DNA from: a virus | Reading direction: 5' to 3' (one strand) | Virus record (IMG/VR): IMGVR_UViG_3300032006_000013 | Location: 1 to 49,775 of that record | DNA: 49,775 nucleotides | Shown: positions 38,598 to 47,074 of the stretch, piece after piece | How the letters are laid out: each line of letters starts with the position of its first letter | Position numbering within the stretch: position 1 is the first letter of the stretch | Made by a program: the position numbers and the translations under genes | The notes under the pieces: model-generated | Seen by the model: the letters and a program-made list of their open reading frames with translations, nothing else | What the model was told of the DNA's origin: nothing | The model's database searches: none

Positions 38598-40159
38598 TAA
38601 GATGCGACCTTCGTTACTGCTAAGACAATTTCAATATCGGCGGCACTTGTGACATTGCTTACTTCAAAGCCTATTGTCTTGGAAGCGTTAGCCGTCTGTG
38701 CGTCTACGGTGATACTGTTTGCTAGGTTTTGCTCTACTGGCGTGGATGATGCTCCCACGGCTGTAAAGCCAGGGACGTTTACACCGTCAACTTGAAGTAT
38801 AACGTCACATGTGCCACTGGATGTTCTTACACTTATTTTGTCGATGCGAATAATCTCTCCATAAATGCGTTTTATGACAAAAGTGGTGGTAGCTGTTGTC
38901 GTTCCAGTTTCCACAAAGTGCATACTGTCAAGAGCCATGACCGTCGGAATTTGGCTTGCGGCAAGTCTCCCCGTCGCGTCGAGAGCCGCCACACCACTAG
39001 CGGCCCCGACGGACGTAAGCGGAACGTAGGCACTGAGGTCTACGTTCCGAAACTCTAATGCAGTTCCTGACGAATTTATGTGTAGAGATTTTAGTGCGTC
39101 GGTTGTCGTAAAAGACGGGATTGTGGTTGCCGTCGAAAACGGAAGCCAGTTTACACCGTCATGGAATTTTGGTTCGTCTGGTGATTGAGCAGTATCAATC
39201 CAAAAGTTACCAGCTACAGCGTCGACACCCGTCGGAGCCGTTGCGCTTACAAATGTTTTGCCGCGGTTCGCAGTCAAGGCGGCGAGGCCGTTGATGCGGT
39301 CTTGTGGAATTTGGCCAGCCGATATTGCGATCTTAGAGTAGGGGATGAAGCCAGTGGTCGTGTCGGTGAAATCGTCGGTCATCATCAAACCTGTTACAGT
39401 TTTAGATGCAACGTTTTCGACAGTTAAAATTGTTACTTCATCGCCAGCGGGTAACGCAGAGGTAAATGTTACCGTGCCTGTGGCTGGGTCGTTGGTGTAG
39501 TCGTTACTGCCACCTGGCGTTTGGAAGAGGCCGTTTCTAAAGACCATGATGCGTTCGCTTTCCGTATGGGGAAACGCGAACACTGCCTGGTTTGCCGTAG
39601 CAGTTGAGCTTGTGCGGCGAAAGTTAGATATGGAAGGTGCGCGTATACGAACGATGTGTACGATCTGCCCAGCATTGGGAACTCCAGATGAGAGTGTTAC
39701 CGTGTTGTTAGCCGCATCCATTGTGTACGAAGACGGCACCTGTAGTACCCCAGACAAAAACACGAACAAATCATCTGTAGTGTCAAAAATATAATTAAAG
39801 ACAGTTTGTCCCTGCGTCGCAGTAAACGACTGCGCTCCAGAGAATAGCGGTCCTTCTATCGTCCCTAAGTCGGCTCCAGGCGCACCTTTTATGTCAGAAG
39901 CTGGAACTATCGTCGTCCACCCTGTGGTCGTATCTGTGTATGTTCCTACGCGGTATTGCAGGTTGGAAGATGTATCCAATCGCATTTCGAGAGGCGCGAT
40001 TAATTTGCCTGTGCTGTCAAATAAAACACCCATCAACTCGCCTAATGTGAAGTCGCCTTTTTCACCAGCAACAAGGTAGCGGATAAGCGAGTTGAACTCG
40101 TCGTCGATATTACCTGTGCTTCTGTAGTTTCCTGGGTGTAACTGCTGGATGCGTGCCAT
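38597..40159 (-). CDS. tail fibre-like protein
   Basis: 520 aa. N-terminal conserved attachment-like region (ARIQQLHPGNYRSTGNIDDEF), then two repeats of a phage fibre module (FTATQGQTVFNY...DDLFVFLSGVLQVPSSYTMD; AVFAFPHTESERIMVFRNGLFQTPGGSNDYT), a GFIPYSKIAISAGQIPQDRI collagen-like or shaft region, and a beta-rich C-terminal domain. Consistent with a short tail fibre binding the host receptor or forming the base of a branched fibre. Follows the nozzle gene as in T7-like genomes. Confidence 0.78.
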   Translation of the reverse strand: MARIQQLHPGNYRSTGNIDDEFNSLIRYLVAGEKGDFTLGELMGVLFDSTGKLIAPLEMRLDTSSNLQYRVGTYTDTTTGWTTIVPASDIKGAPGADLGTIEGPLFSGAQSFTATQGQTVFNYIFDTTDDLFVFLSGVLQVPSSYTMDAANNTVTLSSGVPNAGQIVHIVRIRAPSISNFRRTSSTATANQAVFAFPHTESERIMVFRNGLFQTPGGSNDYTNDPATGTVTFTSALPAGDEVTILTVENVASKTVTGLMMTDDFTDTTTGFIPYSKIAISAGQIPQDRINGLAALTANRGKTFVSATAPTGVDAVAGNFWIDTAQSPDEPKFHDGVNWLPFSTATTIPSFTTTDALKSLHINSSGTALEFRNVDLSAYVPLTSVGAASGVAALDATGRLAASQIPTVMALDSMHFVETGTTTATTTFVIKRIYGEIIRIDKISVRTSSGTCDVILQVDGVNVPGFTAVGASSTPVEQNLANSITVDAQTANASKTIGFEVSNVTSAADIEIVLAVTKVAS

Positions 40160-40168
40160 GTGTGTTTC

Positions 40169-41698
40169 CTATTTCTGCGGTGTTTTCAGTTCAATCGCAA
40201 AGCCTAATAATTCCAAATCTCCCATATCCGTACTCTCAAATTTTAACTGGATACCTCGGTATCGCAGTTGAAACGGAATACGAAATTGAACATCAAGTGC
40301 ATCAGACGGGAAACTGACGGGATTGTCGTCCCTTCTTTCAACTTGGATTTCTTCAACAAGAACCTCGTTGCCTTCCTCATCGTGGGCAGTGATGCGAAGT
40401 GTTCCTGTGCCAGCAGCTTGCACCACAAGTGCGCGTGCTTCCTTTAGTTCGTCTATCTGGCCGTGCCAGAGGATGGGGGTTTCAACAACCATTGCTGGGC
40501 GTATGAAATCGTCGGTGAGATCGTCTAGTGGTGACAGTTCGAAAAGCTCGTCTAGTCGATCATACATGGTCAAGGTTGTGCCGAATGTCATACTGCCAGC
40601 CAGAAACGCTCCGCATCTGGCAGACCCAATATCGGAAGTTGACCATGACAAAGCGTCATAGCCGCGTCGAAACTCTGCAACCAGAGCTTTGTGTAGACCG
40701 TCTGCCATTGGGAAGAAGATATGCAGACGGCCTAAGTCTTGATCGTAGGTAGAACTTACGAAACGAGGTCCAATACATTTGCGTAAAAGGTCTTTGTAGA
40801 CTTCTTCGATCTCAAAAGAGAGCGTGAGTGTATCTATTGTGATGCCATTGTCGTTACTGCGGATTAAACTATGTACGCCATGCCGTGAGCAGAAGATGAT
40901 GTCTGACCCAACTTGTGCGATTGAGTTGTGGGAGATCGCACCTAATTGTACGTTTGCCCGTGTGTCGATCTCGAAGTTGGCAATGTCAGGGTCAACTTTG
41001 TAAATTATAGCTTGGTCATTGGTAAAGATTGCAAGTCGGTTTGTTTCAAATCGCGCTAGTCCAGTTATCTCATCGGCAGTGCCAATGATGTTTGCTAGGT
41101 CGAGAAAGTCTGCACGGGTACTTGTTGTAGTTGCAGTTTCTTCGGCTGGGAATATTTGCTCATCTCCATCGTTGTTAAACAGCCGTGAGATTTCTATCTC
41201 AGTCGGTTTGTTTGGGATGCCAGCAACATACATGCGGTTCTGAATGGCTACCCCAAAGCCAGGTGCAACAGAGGCTGTGTTTGGCATAAAAGAAAATCCA
41301 TCGGTCATAATCATGCCGTGGCCAGGTGACATAAACATGAGTTTGCCAGCAAACATTGCAGATGTGACGGGAGCATCTTTCGTGAAAGCGTCTGTGTAGC
41401 TGGCAGAGCGTTCTGTGTGTAGGTTTATCGCTTTGCCGGTTTGTACCGCGTATGCCAAGCCAGTTCTGTTAAAAAAGTTCTGGTGAATTATCTCGCCCTC
41501 TTCGATACGCTTGCGAACCTTCAGTCCTGTGTCACGTACCAGAGTTCCTGTCCATTTCGAGTGGGCGTTGTTTAGGGTAAACAAGGGCTGTTTTTTACCA
41601 TCATCCATCCCGATAACAGGACGTGACCGATCAAGGCCAGTGAAAGCGTAATACCCCGATAAGCGTGAGGATATTAGGGAAGGGGATTTGGTACGCAT
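40169..41698 (-). CDS. tail nozzle (gp12-like tubular protein B)
   Basis: 509 aa. Beta-rich with a propeller-like core: NRMYVAGIPNKPTEIEISRLFN, NRLAIFTNDQAIIYKV, SDIIFCSRHGVHSLI and GRLHIFFPM. This pattern is typical of phage nozzle/tail tubular B proteins. Located directly after the gp11-like adaptor, forming the distal tail tube with it. ATG follows the adaptor stop by one base. Confidence 0.78.
   Translation of the reverse strand: MRTKSPSLISSRLSGYYAFTGLDRSRPVIGMDDGKKQPLFTLNNAHSKWTGTLVRDTGLKVRKRIEEGEIIHQNFFNRTGLAYAVQTGKAINLHTERSASYTDAFTKDAPVTSAMFAGKLMFMSPGHGMIMTDGFSFMPNTASVAPGFGVAIQNRMYVAGIPNKPTEIEISRLFNNDGDEQIFPAEETATTTSTRADFLDLANIIGTADEITGLARFETNRLAIFTNDQAIIYKVDPDIANFEIDTRANVQLGAISHNSIAQVGSDIIFCSRHGVHSLIRSNDNGITIDTLTLSFEIEEVYKDLLRKCIGPRFVSSTYDQDLGRLHIFFPMADGLHKALVAEFRRGYDALSWSTSDIGSARCGAFLAGSMTFGTTLTMYDRLDELFELSPLDDLTDDFIRPAMVVETPILWHGQIDELKEARALVVQAAGTGTLRITAHDEEGNEVLVEEIQVERRDDNPVSFPSDALDVQFRIPFQLRYRGIQLKFESTDMGDLELLGFAIELKTPQK
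40325..40333 (-). promoter_or_regulatory. AGGGACGAC late motif (intragenic)
   Basis: Exact copy inside the nozzle gene, 166 nt before the fibre start. Confidence 0.35.
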
Positions 41699-41699
41699 G

Positions 41700-42209
41700 T
41701 TAGATCGCTAACTTGCTTTCGGCTCCATTCACCGTTCGCATAGGATCAGAGTTTTCCGTAGGTACGAACTCATGTCGCACCGTGCCTTTGTACTTACGCG
41801 AGTACAAGATGCTGTTTAAGTGTTTGACAAACTCCATACGGGAGTTTGGGTACTTTTCTGATACTTGTTGTTCGGCATAAAGAGCAAGAAGACCGCGAAC
41901 CATGACGGCGTCCTCAATAGGCCGTGCGTCAGTTTGCGAGGTATAGTATTCTATCGTGACGCCATCATAGTATGGGTGCGAGTTGATCATCTCGACCACC
42001 TCATTTGCAAACTCAATCATCATAAGAACGACATCGCCTGTTACGCGACGTGATGAGAAGTCACCATATCGACGTAGGGCGAGGGCGACTAAGTTTTCAA
42101 GTGGAGCGTTTGGGCTTCCTTGGAAAACATGGGGAGCAAGACGTGTGTCTTTAGGCGGCTCCCGTGTGCCAATCGTAAGATGATCTGTTTTGCTGACTTT
42201 TGTTGTCAT
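41700..42209 (-). CDS. head-tail adaptor (gp11-like)
   Basis: 169 aa, helical with a middle ALRRYGDFSSRRVTGDVVLMMIEFANEVVEMINSH segment typical of T7-like tail tubular A/adaptor proteins that bind portal and nozzle. Directly upstream of the nozzle gene. Assignment rests on size, order and this segment. Confidence 0.68.
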   Translation of the reverse strand: MTTKVSKTDHLTIGTREPPKDTRLAPHVFQGSPNAPLENLVALALRRYGDFSSRRVTGDVVLMMIEFANEVVEMINSHPYYDGVTIEYYTSQTDARPIEDAVMVRGLLALYAEQQVSEKYPNSRMEFVKHLNSILYSRKYKGTVRHEFVPTENSDPMRTVNGAESKLAI

Positions 42210-42532
42210 TCTACCTCAACTAACTTTCCTTGAATTACAAAGACGTGTTTCATCACACGTTCTTGGTACTCTGGTGGTATGACAAACATCATGTGACCAC
42301 CCTGTGTTCTAACTCCTCGTATTGTTGTCACAGCGTCGAGGATTATGTCGTATCTTTGTTCGCCAGCTTCAGTGGAGATTAAAGTAAGACCTTTGTCGGT
42401 TTTGGTTTTGGGTTGTGATGCTTTGACTTTTTTTGCTTGCTTCTTCTGTGCTTGTAGCTCTACGTCGGTTTCGTCTTGTTGTGTCTGTGGCGGCGCGGAT
42501 TGCGCTGATCGCATACCTTGATAAACTTTCAT
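42206..42532 (-). CDS. basic hypothetical protein, 108 aa
   Basis: N-terminal third is Lys/Gln-rich and likely disordered (QAQKKQAKKVKASQPKTKTDKG). The C-terminal part (GEQRYDIILDAVTTIRGVR...HMMFVIPPEYQERVM) is a small beta/alpha unit. Overlaps the adaptor start. Possibly a minor head protein. No domain known to me. Confidence 0.65.
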   Translation of the reverse strand: MKVYQGMRSAQSAPPQTQQDETDVELQAQKKQAKKVKASQPKTKTDKGLTLISTEAGEQRYDIILDAVTTIRGVRTQGGHMMFVIPPEYQERVMKHVFVIQGKLVEVE

Positions 42533-42573
42533 GTGATGTTCTCCGTGTTTGCATACTTGTTTGTATGAACGTT

Positions 42574-42918
42574 TTAGTGGTCTGTCGTCCCTTCGTTCTC
42601 CGTAATAACTTTCTCAATACGCAGGTACTCTATGCGTTTGTTAGGAACAAAACGCCATGTGGTTCCTTTCCCGTTTTGGATTTGGAATGTGGTTTTGAAA
42701 ATGCCTATTTTGATGATGGTTGCGCGTTGACCGTCGATGTAGACCGTGCATCCTTCTTCTATGGCTGTGTCTGCGCGGAACGTCAGCCCCTTTACCAATG
42801 CGTCCATTGCGTCCTTTAGCCAAAGGCCAATGCCGATTGAGACAGTTAGTGCAAGTAGGGGAGCAATCAGTTCTACAAAATCAATAGATAGCTGGTTGAC
42901 GTTTGCAAGCTCTATCAT
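42574..42918 (-). CDS. MscS-like beta-domain membrane protein (114 aa)
   Basis: One or two N-terminal hydrophobic spans (about 17-35), then GLTFRADTAIEEGCTVYIDGQRATIIKIGIFKTTFQIQNGKGTTWRFVPNKRIEYLRIE, which matches the beta domain of MscS-type small mechanosensitive channels (GD.V.IDG..G.V..I), including the typical PN-(S/K)xx end. It lacks the remaining transmembrane and C-terminal parts. Lies between adaptor and capsid genes. Role unknown; could be a membrane pore or inhibitor of host channels. Confidence 0.6.
   Translation of the reverse strand: MIELANVNQLSIDFVELIAPLLALTVSIGIGLWLKDAMDALVKGLTFRADTAIEEGCTVYIDGQRATIIKIGIFKTTFQIQNGKGTTWRFVPNKRIEYLRIEKVITENEGTTDH
42584..42592 (-). promoter_or_regulatory. 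AGGGACGAC late motif
   Basis: Exact copy overlapping the last codons of the MscS-like gene, 52 nt before the next start. Confidence 0.45.
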
Positions 42919-43260
42919 TCAAAGTTTATCCCCTTTGACTTGAGGTAAAACCGCACCAGCTTTGCCGTAAGCGACAATACACAGGTGCAAGCCTTGTAAA
43001 CTCTGGAGTGCGGTCCAGCTATCAGTCAGGGGATTGGCCATTATGATGACCAGTTGCTCTCGATGATTGATGCCTCTGAAGACAACGACTTCTTTAAACT
43101 TCTCTTTCATAGATGCTATGGCAGAGGCTATCGGCATACACTGCCCCATCTGAAGTCCCGGTCCTTTTGACTCGGAGTGTGCGTCAGATACCAAAATGTA
43201 TAAAAATAAGAGAAAGGATGCCGCTCCTAATAGATAGCCTGCGTAAGGGTTATTCCACAC
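42919..43260 (-). CDS. membrane-anchored protein, 113 aa
   Basis: N-terminal span YAGYLLGAASFLLFLYILV, then a soluble domain with ASMKEKFKEVVVFRGINHREQLVIIMANPLTDSWTALQ. GTG start at 43260 after an AGAAGAAGAAG tract. The sequence resembles small exported phage proteins whose soluble part follows a signal anchor. Unrecognised otherwise; adjacent to the MscS-like gene, suggesting a paired membrane module. Confidence 0.65.
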   Translation of the reverse strand: MWNNPYAGYLLGAASFLLFLYILVSDAHSESKGPGLQMGQCMPIASAIASMKEKFKEVVVFRGINHREQLVIIMANPLTDSWTALQSLQGLHLCIVAYGKAGAVLPQVKGDKL

Positions 43261-43261
43261 A

Positions 43262-43327
43262 CTACTTCTTCTTCTTGCTTTTTTTCTTTCCGTACATTTC
43301 CGCTAACCTTACAAAAAGAATACCCAT
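43262..43327 (-). CDS. Lys-rich 21-aa peptide
   Basis: MGILFVRLAEMYGKKKSKKKK, with AAGGA nine nt before ATG 43327. Lies between the capsid terminator and the membrane gene. Very basic; small, but its ribosome-binding site is good. Confidence 0.5.
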   Translation of the reverse strand: MGILFVRLAEMYGKKKSKKKK

Positions 43328-43338
43328 GATAAATTCCT

Positions 43339-43374
43339 TAAAAAAAGAATGGGGGGCTGGGAAGGAAGCCCCCC
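43339..43374 (-). terminator. intrinsic terminator after the major capsid gene
   Basis: GGGGGGCT/AGCCCCCC hairpin (43351-43374) followed on the minus strand by seven T. Likely limits downstream transcription relative to capsid. Confidence 0.85.
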
Positions 43375-43381
43375 AAACTTG

Positions 43382-44560
43382 TTAGGCAGTGGTTTCCCAT
43401 CCCTTAATGTAGGTATGGACCTTGTCTTGCGTTAATTCTAGGCCGCAATCCGTTAAATATTCATGGATCACGCCGTCCACGCCGTTGCCTTGCCTGTCAC
43501 GCAACAAACTTGTGTCGCGTCCATCTAGGTAACGGTACTTGACATGTGGCATGTCGATGATGACCATTGCGCTGTCCATGTTCGGAACTTGTCGGAACTG
43601 TGGATGCAAGTGAACCATCAAATCACCAGCCATCGTTGAGTACCGTGTGACGTTCACGCCATAGGTGCCATCGACGACTGTAGGCTGCCATCTTGCTTTG
43701 CCGAAGCGTTGCAAGTGTGCGGCTACTTTAGCGCCAACAAATGCTAATTTTTGCTGGGAGCCAAAGGCAAAGATGGTGTTGATGAGCATTGAGTCGAACT
43801 CATCTTCAGTCATCTGACCGCTTGTTGACCATGTTGCACCATCAACGACGTTTGTTATGCTGGATAAGATACCCCCAGTGTAACGACGTTCGTTGTAAGC
43901 ACCGCTGTTTTCGATATGCTTCTTACCAAAAAACATGGCTCTTTCGATCTCTTGCATATGAAGCTTGAGAGCTTTCGTAGCAAATTCATCTTCCGCGTCA
44001 CCCGTTCGACGATAGGTAGCCTTTAGGGTATTTGTCACGGCAAATGGAGTTCTAAATATTTCCGTGAAATTCGACACGACGCTCGGATCGAAACTTATGG
44101 CGGTAGACACGTCATCACCGTCGGCGGCGGCAAAGCCACTCACAAACAGATCATCGTTGTCTAAGATGGTTAGACCAGTTGAACCCAAGTTTCTAGCCAC
44201 AGCGAGAGTAGTACCAGACGCATCGGCTGTGACGCGCATGATTTCCCCAGTACGTGCGTTGGCCAACAATGTACCAGCGGTTAAGAACCCAACTTCAATA
44301 TCAGCGTCAATGACGACTGATGTTGCTGTTGCGTTGTAGCCTCCAGCGTTGTTGATCTTCACAACCCGTTCTGGGATCGAATCTCTAAAGTGGTTGAATT
44401 GAGGGTCATCTGTAGCCTCACCCGACGTCATGGCGAGTAAAGCATTAAATGGCGCGGAGCCATTTGGTTCGAGAAGTGTAAACAATTCTCGGTAATTGGT
44501 TGGTCGGAAGTCAGTTGAAAACTCACCTGATCCGCGCAACCCTTGTACTCCAGTAGGCAT
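43382..44560 (-). CDS. major capsid protein (SU10/DUF5309-like)
   Basis: 392 aa from ATG at 44560 (AAAGGAGG, ideal spacing); ten extra upstream residues are unlikely. Matches the SU10/DUF5309 family: GVQGLRGSGEF..., RELFTLLEPNGSAPFNALL, SVVIDADIEVGF, an ERAMFFGKK helix (the E-loop or spine-helix region) and TRYSTMAGDLMVHLHPQF. Forms the HK97-fold icosahedral head. Follows the scaffold by two genes and ends with its own terminator. Confidence 0.85.
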   Translation of the reverse strand: MPTGVQGLRGSGEFSTDFRPTNYRELFTLLEPNGSAPFNALLAMTSGEATDDPQFNHFRDSIPERVVKINNAGGYNATATSVVIDADIEVGFLTAGTLLANARTGEIMRVTADASGTTLAVARNLGSTGLTILDNDDLFVSGFAAADGDDVSTAISFDPSVVSNFTEIFRTPFAVTNTLKATYRRTGDAEDEFATKALKLHMQEIERAMFFGKKHIENSGAYNERRYTGGILSSITNVVDGATWSTSGQMTEDEFDSMLINTIFAFGSQQKLAFVGAKVAAHLQRFGKARWQPTVVDGTYGVNVTRYSTMAGDLMVHLHPQFRQVPNMDSAMVIIDMPHVKYRYLDGRDTSLLRDRQGNGVDGVIHEYLTDCGLELTQDKVHTYIKGWETTA

Positions 44561-44730
44561 AGTAGCCTCCTTTTTAAAAAAAAGTTGCAAAAAAACGCAT
44601 CAAACGAAAAACGGCAGAGCTTCGTTCTCGACTTCAGCTTGTTTCTGCGACGTGTATCTAGCGGCTATTGCGGCTTACGTAGCTTCCACAACTGCATTAT
44701 TGATTGTGTGGGTAGGGACGTCGTCCCTTT
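44561..44730 (-). other. noncoding leader upstream of the capsid gene
   Basis: 170 bases with no gene. Contains the GGGACGTCGTCCC hairpin and late motif at 44716-44728, then poly-purine and poly-T tracts (44571-44595) before the ribosome-binding site. Possible late promoter or regulatory leader. Confidence 0.55.
44720..44728 (-). promoter_or_regulatory. AGGGACGAC late motif in hairpin
   Basis: Exact copy in the capsid leader; here it forms GGGACG-T-CGTCCC symmetry. Confidence 0.45.
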
Positions 44731-44967
44731 TTAAAATAAATTAAATGCCCGTCTTATGACGTAGCCTCTGACGACAGATATGAAAAAATAGCCAAGGGTA
44801 ATATACCCTGCCTGTAAGGGGTCGGGGTGAAGCCCGAATATAGGCAATGCAAAATAGGTAAACAGGTATGATATTAGAAGGCCGACAATCGAGTTGGTGT
44901 TCGCCTCTAAAAAAGACATCCGACGTGTTTGCGGTTTAAGCGGTTTAATTGGATTTATTACAGCCAT
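44731..44967 (-). CDS. DUF7220-like two-TM membrane protein (78 aa)
   Basis: MSFLEANTNSIVGLLISYLFTYFALPIFGLHPDPLQAGYITLGYFFISVVRGYVIRRAF, with two spans and the RRMSFLEA and SVVRGYVIRR ends. This pattern recurs in small marine-phage membrane proteins (DUF7220-like). Function unknown. Confidence 0.72.
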   Translation of the reverse strand: MAVINPIKPLKPQTRRMSFLEANTNSIVGLLISYLFTYFALPIFGLHPDPLQAGYITLGYFFISVVRGYVIRRAFNLF

Positions 44968-44969
44968 CG

Positions 44970-45539
44970 CTACTTTTTCTTGGAGCCTGGGCCAGTGATT
45001 GCAGAGCCTTCCCCTGCTGGGCGTCCCTGTAAATAGTCCAAGATCGTAAGTACGACTGCCGTTCCTGGGGATACTCTGGCAACGTTTGTGAGAGTTTTTG
45101 CAAATTTAGAAGGGGGAATGGCATCTTTAATTGTTTTTTTGGACTGCTCAATAATCTGGTTTCGTATTTTTTTGTCACTATCATTTAAATGGTTAGGATT
45201 GATCTTCTGCATACGTTGCAAATCATAACTAGCCTGTTCTGCTTTAATCTTTTTTATCCTGTTGGCTGACTTTGCACGCCGTTCCGCAAATCTTTGTTCG
45301 TAGCTTGGTAAGTCTTTAAGGGGAACCCTGTTTCTTACTTTTTGCCGTCGTCTTCCCCCTGCCCCCTTGCTTGACATACTTTCTCTGATTGCGCTTGTTA
45401 CGGCATACCCTGCAATACCTGTGGCAAGACCTAGACCTGCATAATGATTTTTAACAAGAGGCGGTTGTTGCTCTCTCATTGTTGATTTCTTTTTCTTTAA
45501 CCGAGGCCTCGATTTAGGAATTGGGGGTTTTTTCGGCAT
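44970..45539 (-). CDS. basic hypothetical head-region protein (189 aa)
   Basis: Lys/Arg-rich N-terminus (PKKPPIPKSRPRLKKKKS), one possible hydrophobic segment AGLGLATGIAGYAVTSAI, and a C-terminal hydrophobic SPGTAVVLTILDYL. Likely a minor virion or DNA-binding head protein by charge and position between scaffold and capsid; unrecognised. Confidence 0.65.
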   Translation of the reverse strand: MPKKPPIPKSRPRLKKKKSTMREQQPPLVKNHYAGLGLATGIAGYAVTSAIRESMSSKGAGGRRRQKVRNRVPLKDLPSYEQRFAERRAKSANRIKKIKAEQASYDLQRMQKINPNHLNDSDKKIRNQIIEQSKKTIKDAIPPSKFAKTLTNVARVSPGTAVVLTILDYLQGRPAGEGSAITGPGSKKK

Positions 45540-45541
45540 CT

Positions 45542-46576
45542 TTATCCCATTCCAGCTTGTCTGCTGAACGCCTTGTCAGCCAATCGGTTTAAGGTTTCAT
45601 CGACAGGAGATGCTGGGGCAGCGGCTTCTCCCTCGGCTGGGGTAGCGGCCACCGTACCTTGATACGCCTGCCGTCGCTGGTTAATCTCTTTTAGGCGTTC
45701 AAATTCTGGCTGGTTTTTCAAGGCGGCAAAGTCAGCCATAACATTATTGAGAAGGTCTGCATCAGTAAACTCTCTCATGTCATAGCCACGCTCTGCAATG
45801 AAACCTTGGAATGGCCCATCATCAGCTTCGCTTAGATTGTACCGCTGGCCAGCTTCCACGATGTTGTTCTGAACAGTCCGTTGCAGTGCTTCCTCTCTTT
45901 GCTGGGAAGCTCTTTGGTTATTTGCCACTGCGTTTTGTGCAGTGTTTTGAGATTGCTGCAGCACGCCGTTAAGCATTTGACCTATCTGGCCAATCTGATT
46001 TTGAATAGATGCAATGTTCTTTTGCTGTTCACGATAGCCAGGGGGGAGTGCGACATCGTTCTCTGCTTCCCACGAAGCAAAGGGGTCGTCTGTTCCTATG
46101 TTCGATTGTCCAGGGGCTGTGTCTTGACCTGGCCTCATGCTTTGCTGACCATCACCGCCAAGCTGTGTGTTCTTGGATAAGCCGTTCTTCATTAAGGACA
46201 TCATGTCCGACATCACTGTCGGCATGTCCTTTCCTGTAGTCTGAGCTAGTTGCTCGGCTATACTGATCAGGGGCTTTGCCTGTGCGTACTTGTAGTTGAC
46301 GTCAGGGTATCTGCTTGCCATGCCTTCAAGCTGGGATTTTGTAAACTCGCGTTCACCATCGCCAACTTTAAGCTTGATCATGGTAAATGGTTCTTGATTC
46401 GCATTGTCGGCTTCAGTTTGCGGAGCCGCGTCAGTCATCGCCATTTCTGTTGGTGTTTCCGCTGGGGGCGGTGCGGCGGCATCTACAGCCGCTTGCTGAA
46501 CTTCTGGTTGTTGCGGTGCAGGGCCAAGCTGGTTGCTTGCAATGCGGTTAATGGGATCGTTGGGGTCTAGTGCCAT
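45542..46576 (-). CDS. capsid scaffold-like protein (344 aa)
   Basis: Ala/Gln/Pro/Glu-rich N-terminus, helical core, and very Gln/Asn-rich middle (QNQIGQIGQMLNGVLQQSQNTAQNAVANNQ) typical of scaffold proteins. A small folded element (FTMIKLKVGDGEREFTKSQLEGMA) resembles a beta-hairpin seen in scaffold/protease-like regions. Two genes upstream of capsid; would guide capsid assembly. Confidence 0.75.
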   Translation of the reverse strand: MALDPNDPINRIASNQLGPAPQQPEVQQAAVDAAAPPPAETPTEMAMTDAAPQTEADNANQEPFTMIKLKVGDGEREFTKSQLEGMASRYPDVNYKYAQAKPLISIAEQLAQTTGKDMPTVMSDMMSLMKNGLSKNTQLGGDGQQSMRPGQDTAPGQSNIGTDDPFASWEAENDVALPPGYREQQKNIASIQNQIGQIGQMLNGVLQQSQNTAQNAVANNQRASQQREEALQRTVQNNIVEAGQRYNLSEADDGPFQGFIAERGYDMREFTDADLLNNVMADFAALKNQPEFERLKEINQRRQAYQGTVAATPAEGEAAAPASPVDETLNRLADKAFSRQAGMG

Positions 46577-46602
46577 TTTAATTTCCTCTCAGCCGTAGCG
46601 GA

Positions 46603-46923
46603 TTAGGGGTTATGAAGTTTTTGGTGTAAGGATAATGGATCATCAATCGGGTTAGGGTCGTCCCTATTTTCCCACGATTGTAATTGCGCTTCGCCAAGAA
46701 GCTTGGCCTCCATATTTGGAATAATATTAAGAAGGTTCTCGGCCGCTTGCAGACAACCAGCATAGAAGGACGCCTCTTCGGACGTCATCTTTGGGTTCTT
46801 TGCTGTGGTAAGAGCGAGAGTGACGATCTCCTCTCGCATGATTTCCTCAAGAATTTTCCAGCCCTGCGACTTGGAAAGTGTTCTTAGTTGCCGAAGTTTA
46901 CGTTCGGCTTGGGTAATACTCAC
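46603..46923 (-). CDS. hypothetical helical protein (106 aa)
   Basis: GTG start at 46923 overlapping the upstream stop (GTGA). Helical, acidic, with EREEIVTLALTTAK-like repeats and a GCLQAAENLLNIIPNMEAKLL helix pair. Unrecognised; just before the scaffold. The last codons include the AGGGACGAC motif. Confidence 0.65.
   Translation of the reverse strand: MSITQAERKLRQLRTLSKSQGWKILEEIMREEIVTLALTTAKNPKMTSEEASFYAGCLQAAENLLNIIPNMEAKLLGEAQLQSWENRDDPNPIDDPLSLHQKLHNP
46657..46665 (-). promoter_or_regulatory. AGGGACGAC late motif
   Basis: Exact copy in the end of the 106-aa gene, 81 nt before the scaffold start. Confidence 0.45.
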
Positions 46924-47072
46924 GATGCTTTGATGCGACCTTTAGTTTTCTTTGGGGATTTGTTGCCGATTTCAGCTACAGTCGCGCCCTCCATAATCAT
47001 AGGATTGCGCTTCATATTGCTGTTGGAAAGCATCTTTTCGTAAGCTTTGGCGGCTTGTGGCTTATTTTCCAT
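46920..47072 (-). CDS. small basic protein (50 aa)
   Basis: MENKPQAAKAYEKMLSNSNMKRNPMIMEGATVAEIGNKSPKKTKGRIKAS. ATG 47072 with AAGAAAGGCG upstream; stop overlaps the next GTG. Too short for a call by motif. Basic; possible nucleic-acid-binding head accessory. Confidence 0.6.
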   Translation of the reverse strand: MENKPQAAKAYEKMLSNSNMKRNPMIMEGATVAEIGNKSPKKTKGRIKAS

Positions 47073-47074
47073 AC

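Noticed and set aside
43382-44590. Ten-residue longer N-terminus for the major capsid protein
   Set aside because: The ideal AAAGGAGG lies between the two possible starts, favouring ATG at 44560.
44571-44730. Small gene in the capsid leader
   Set aside because: Only a nine-residue frame without a ribosome-binding site is present.
46578-46763. 61-aa minus-strand frame in the 106-aa gene region
   Set aside because: Overlaps the better-supported gene in another frame and has no leader.
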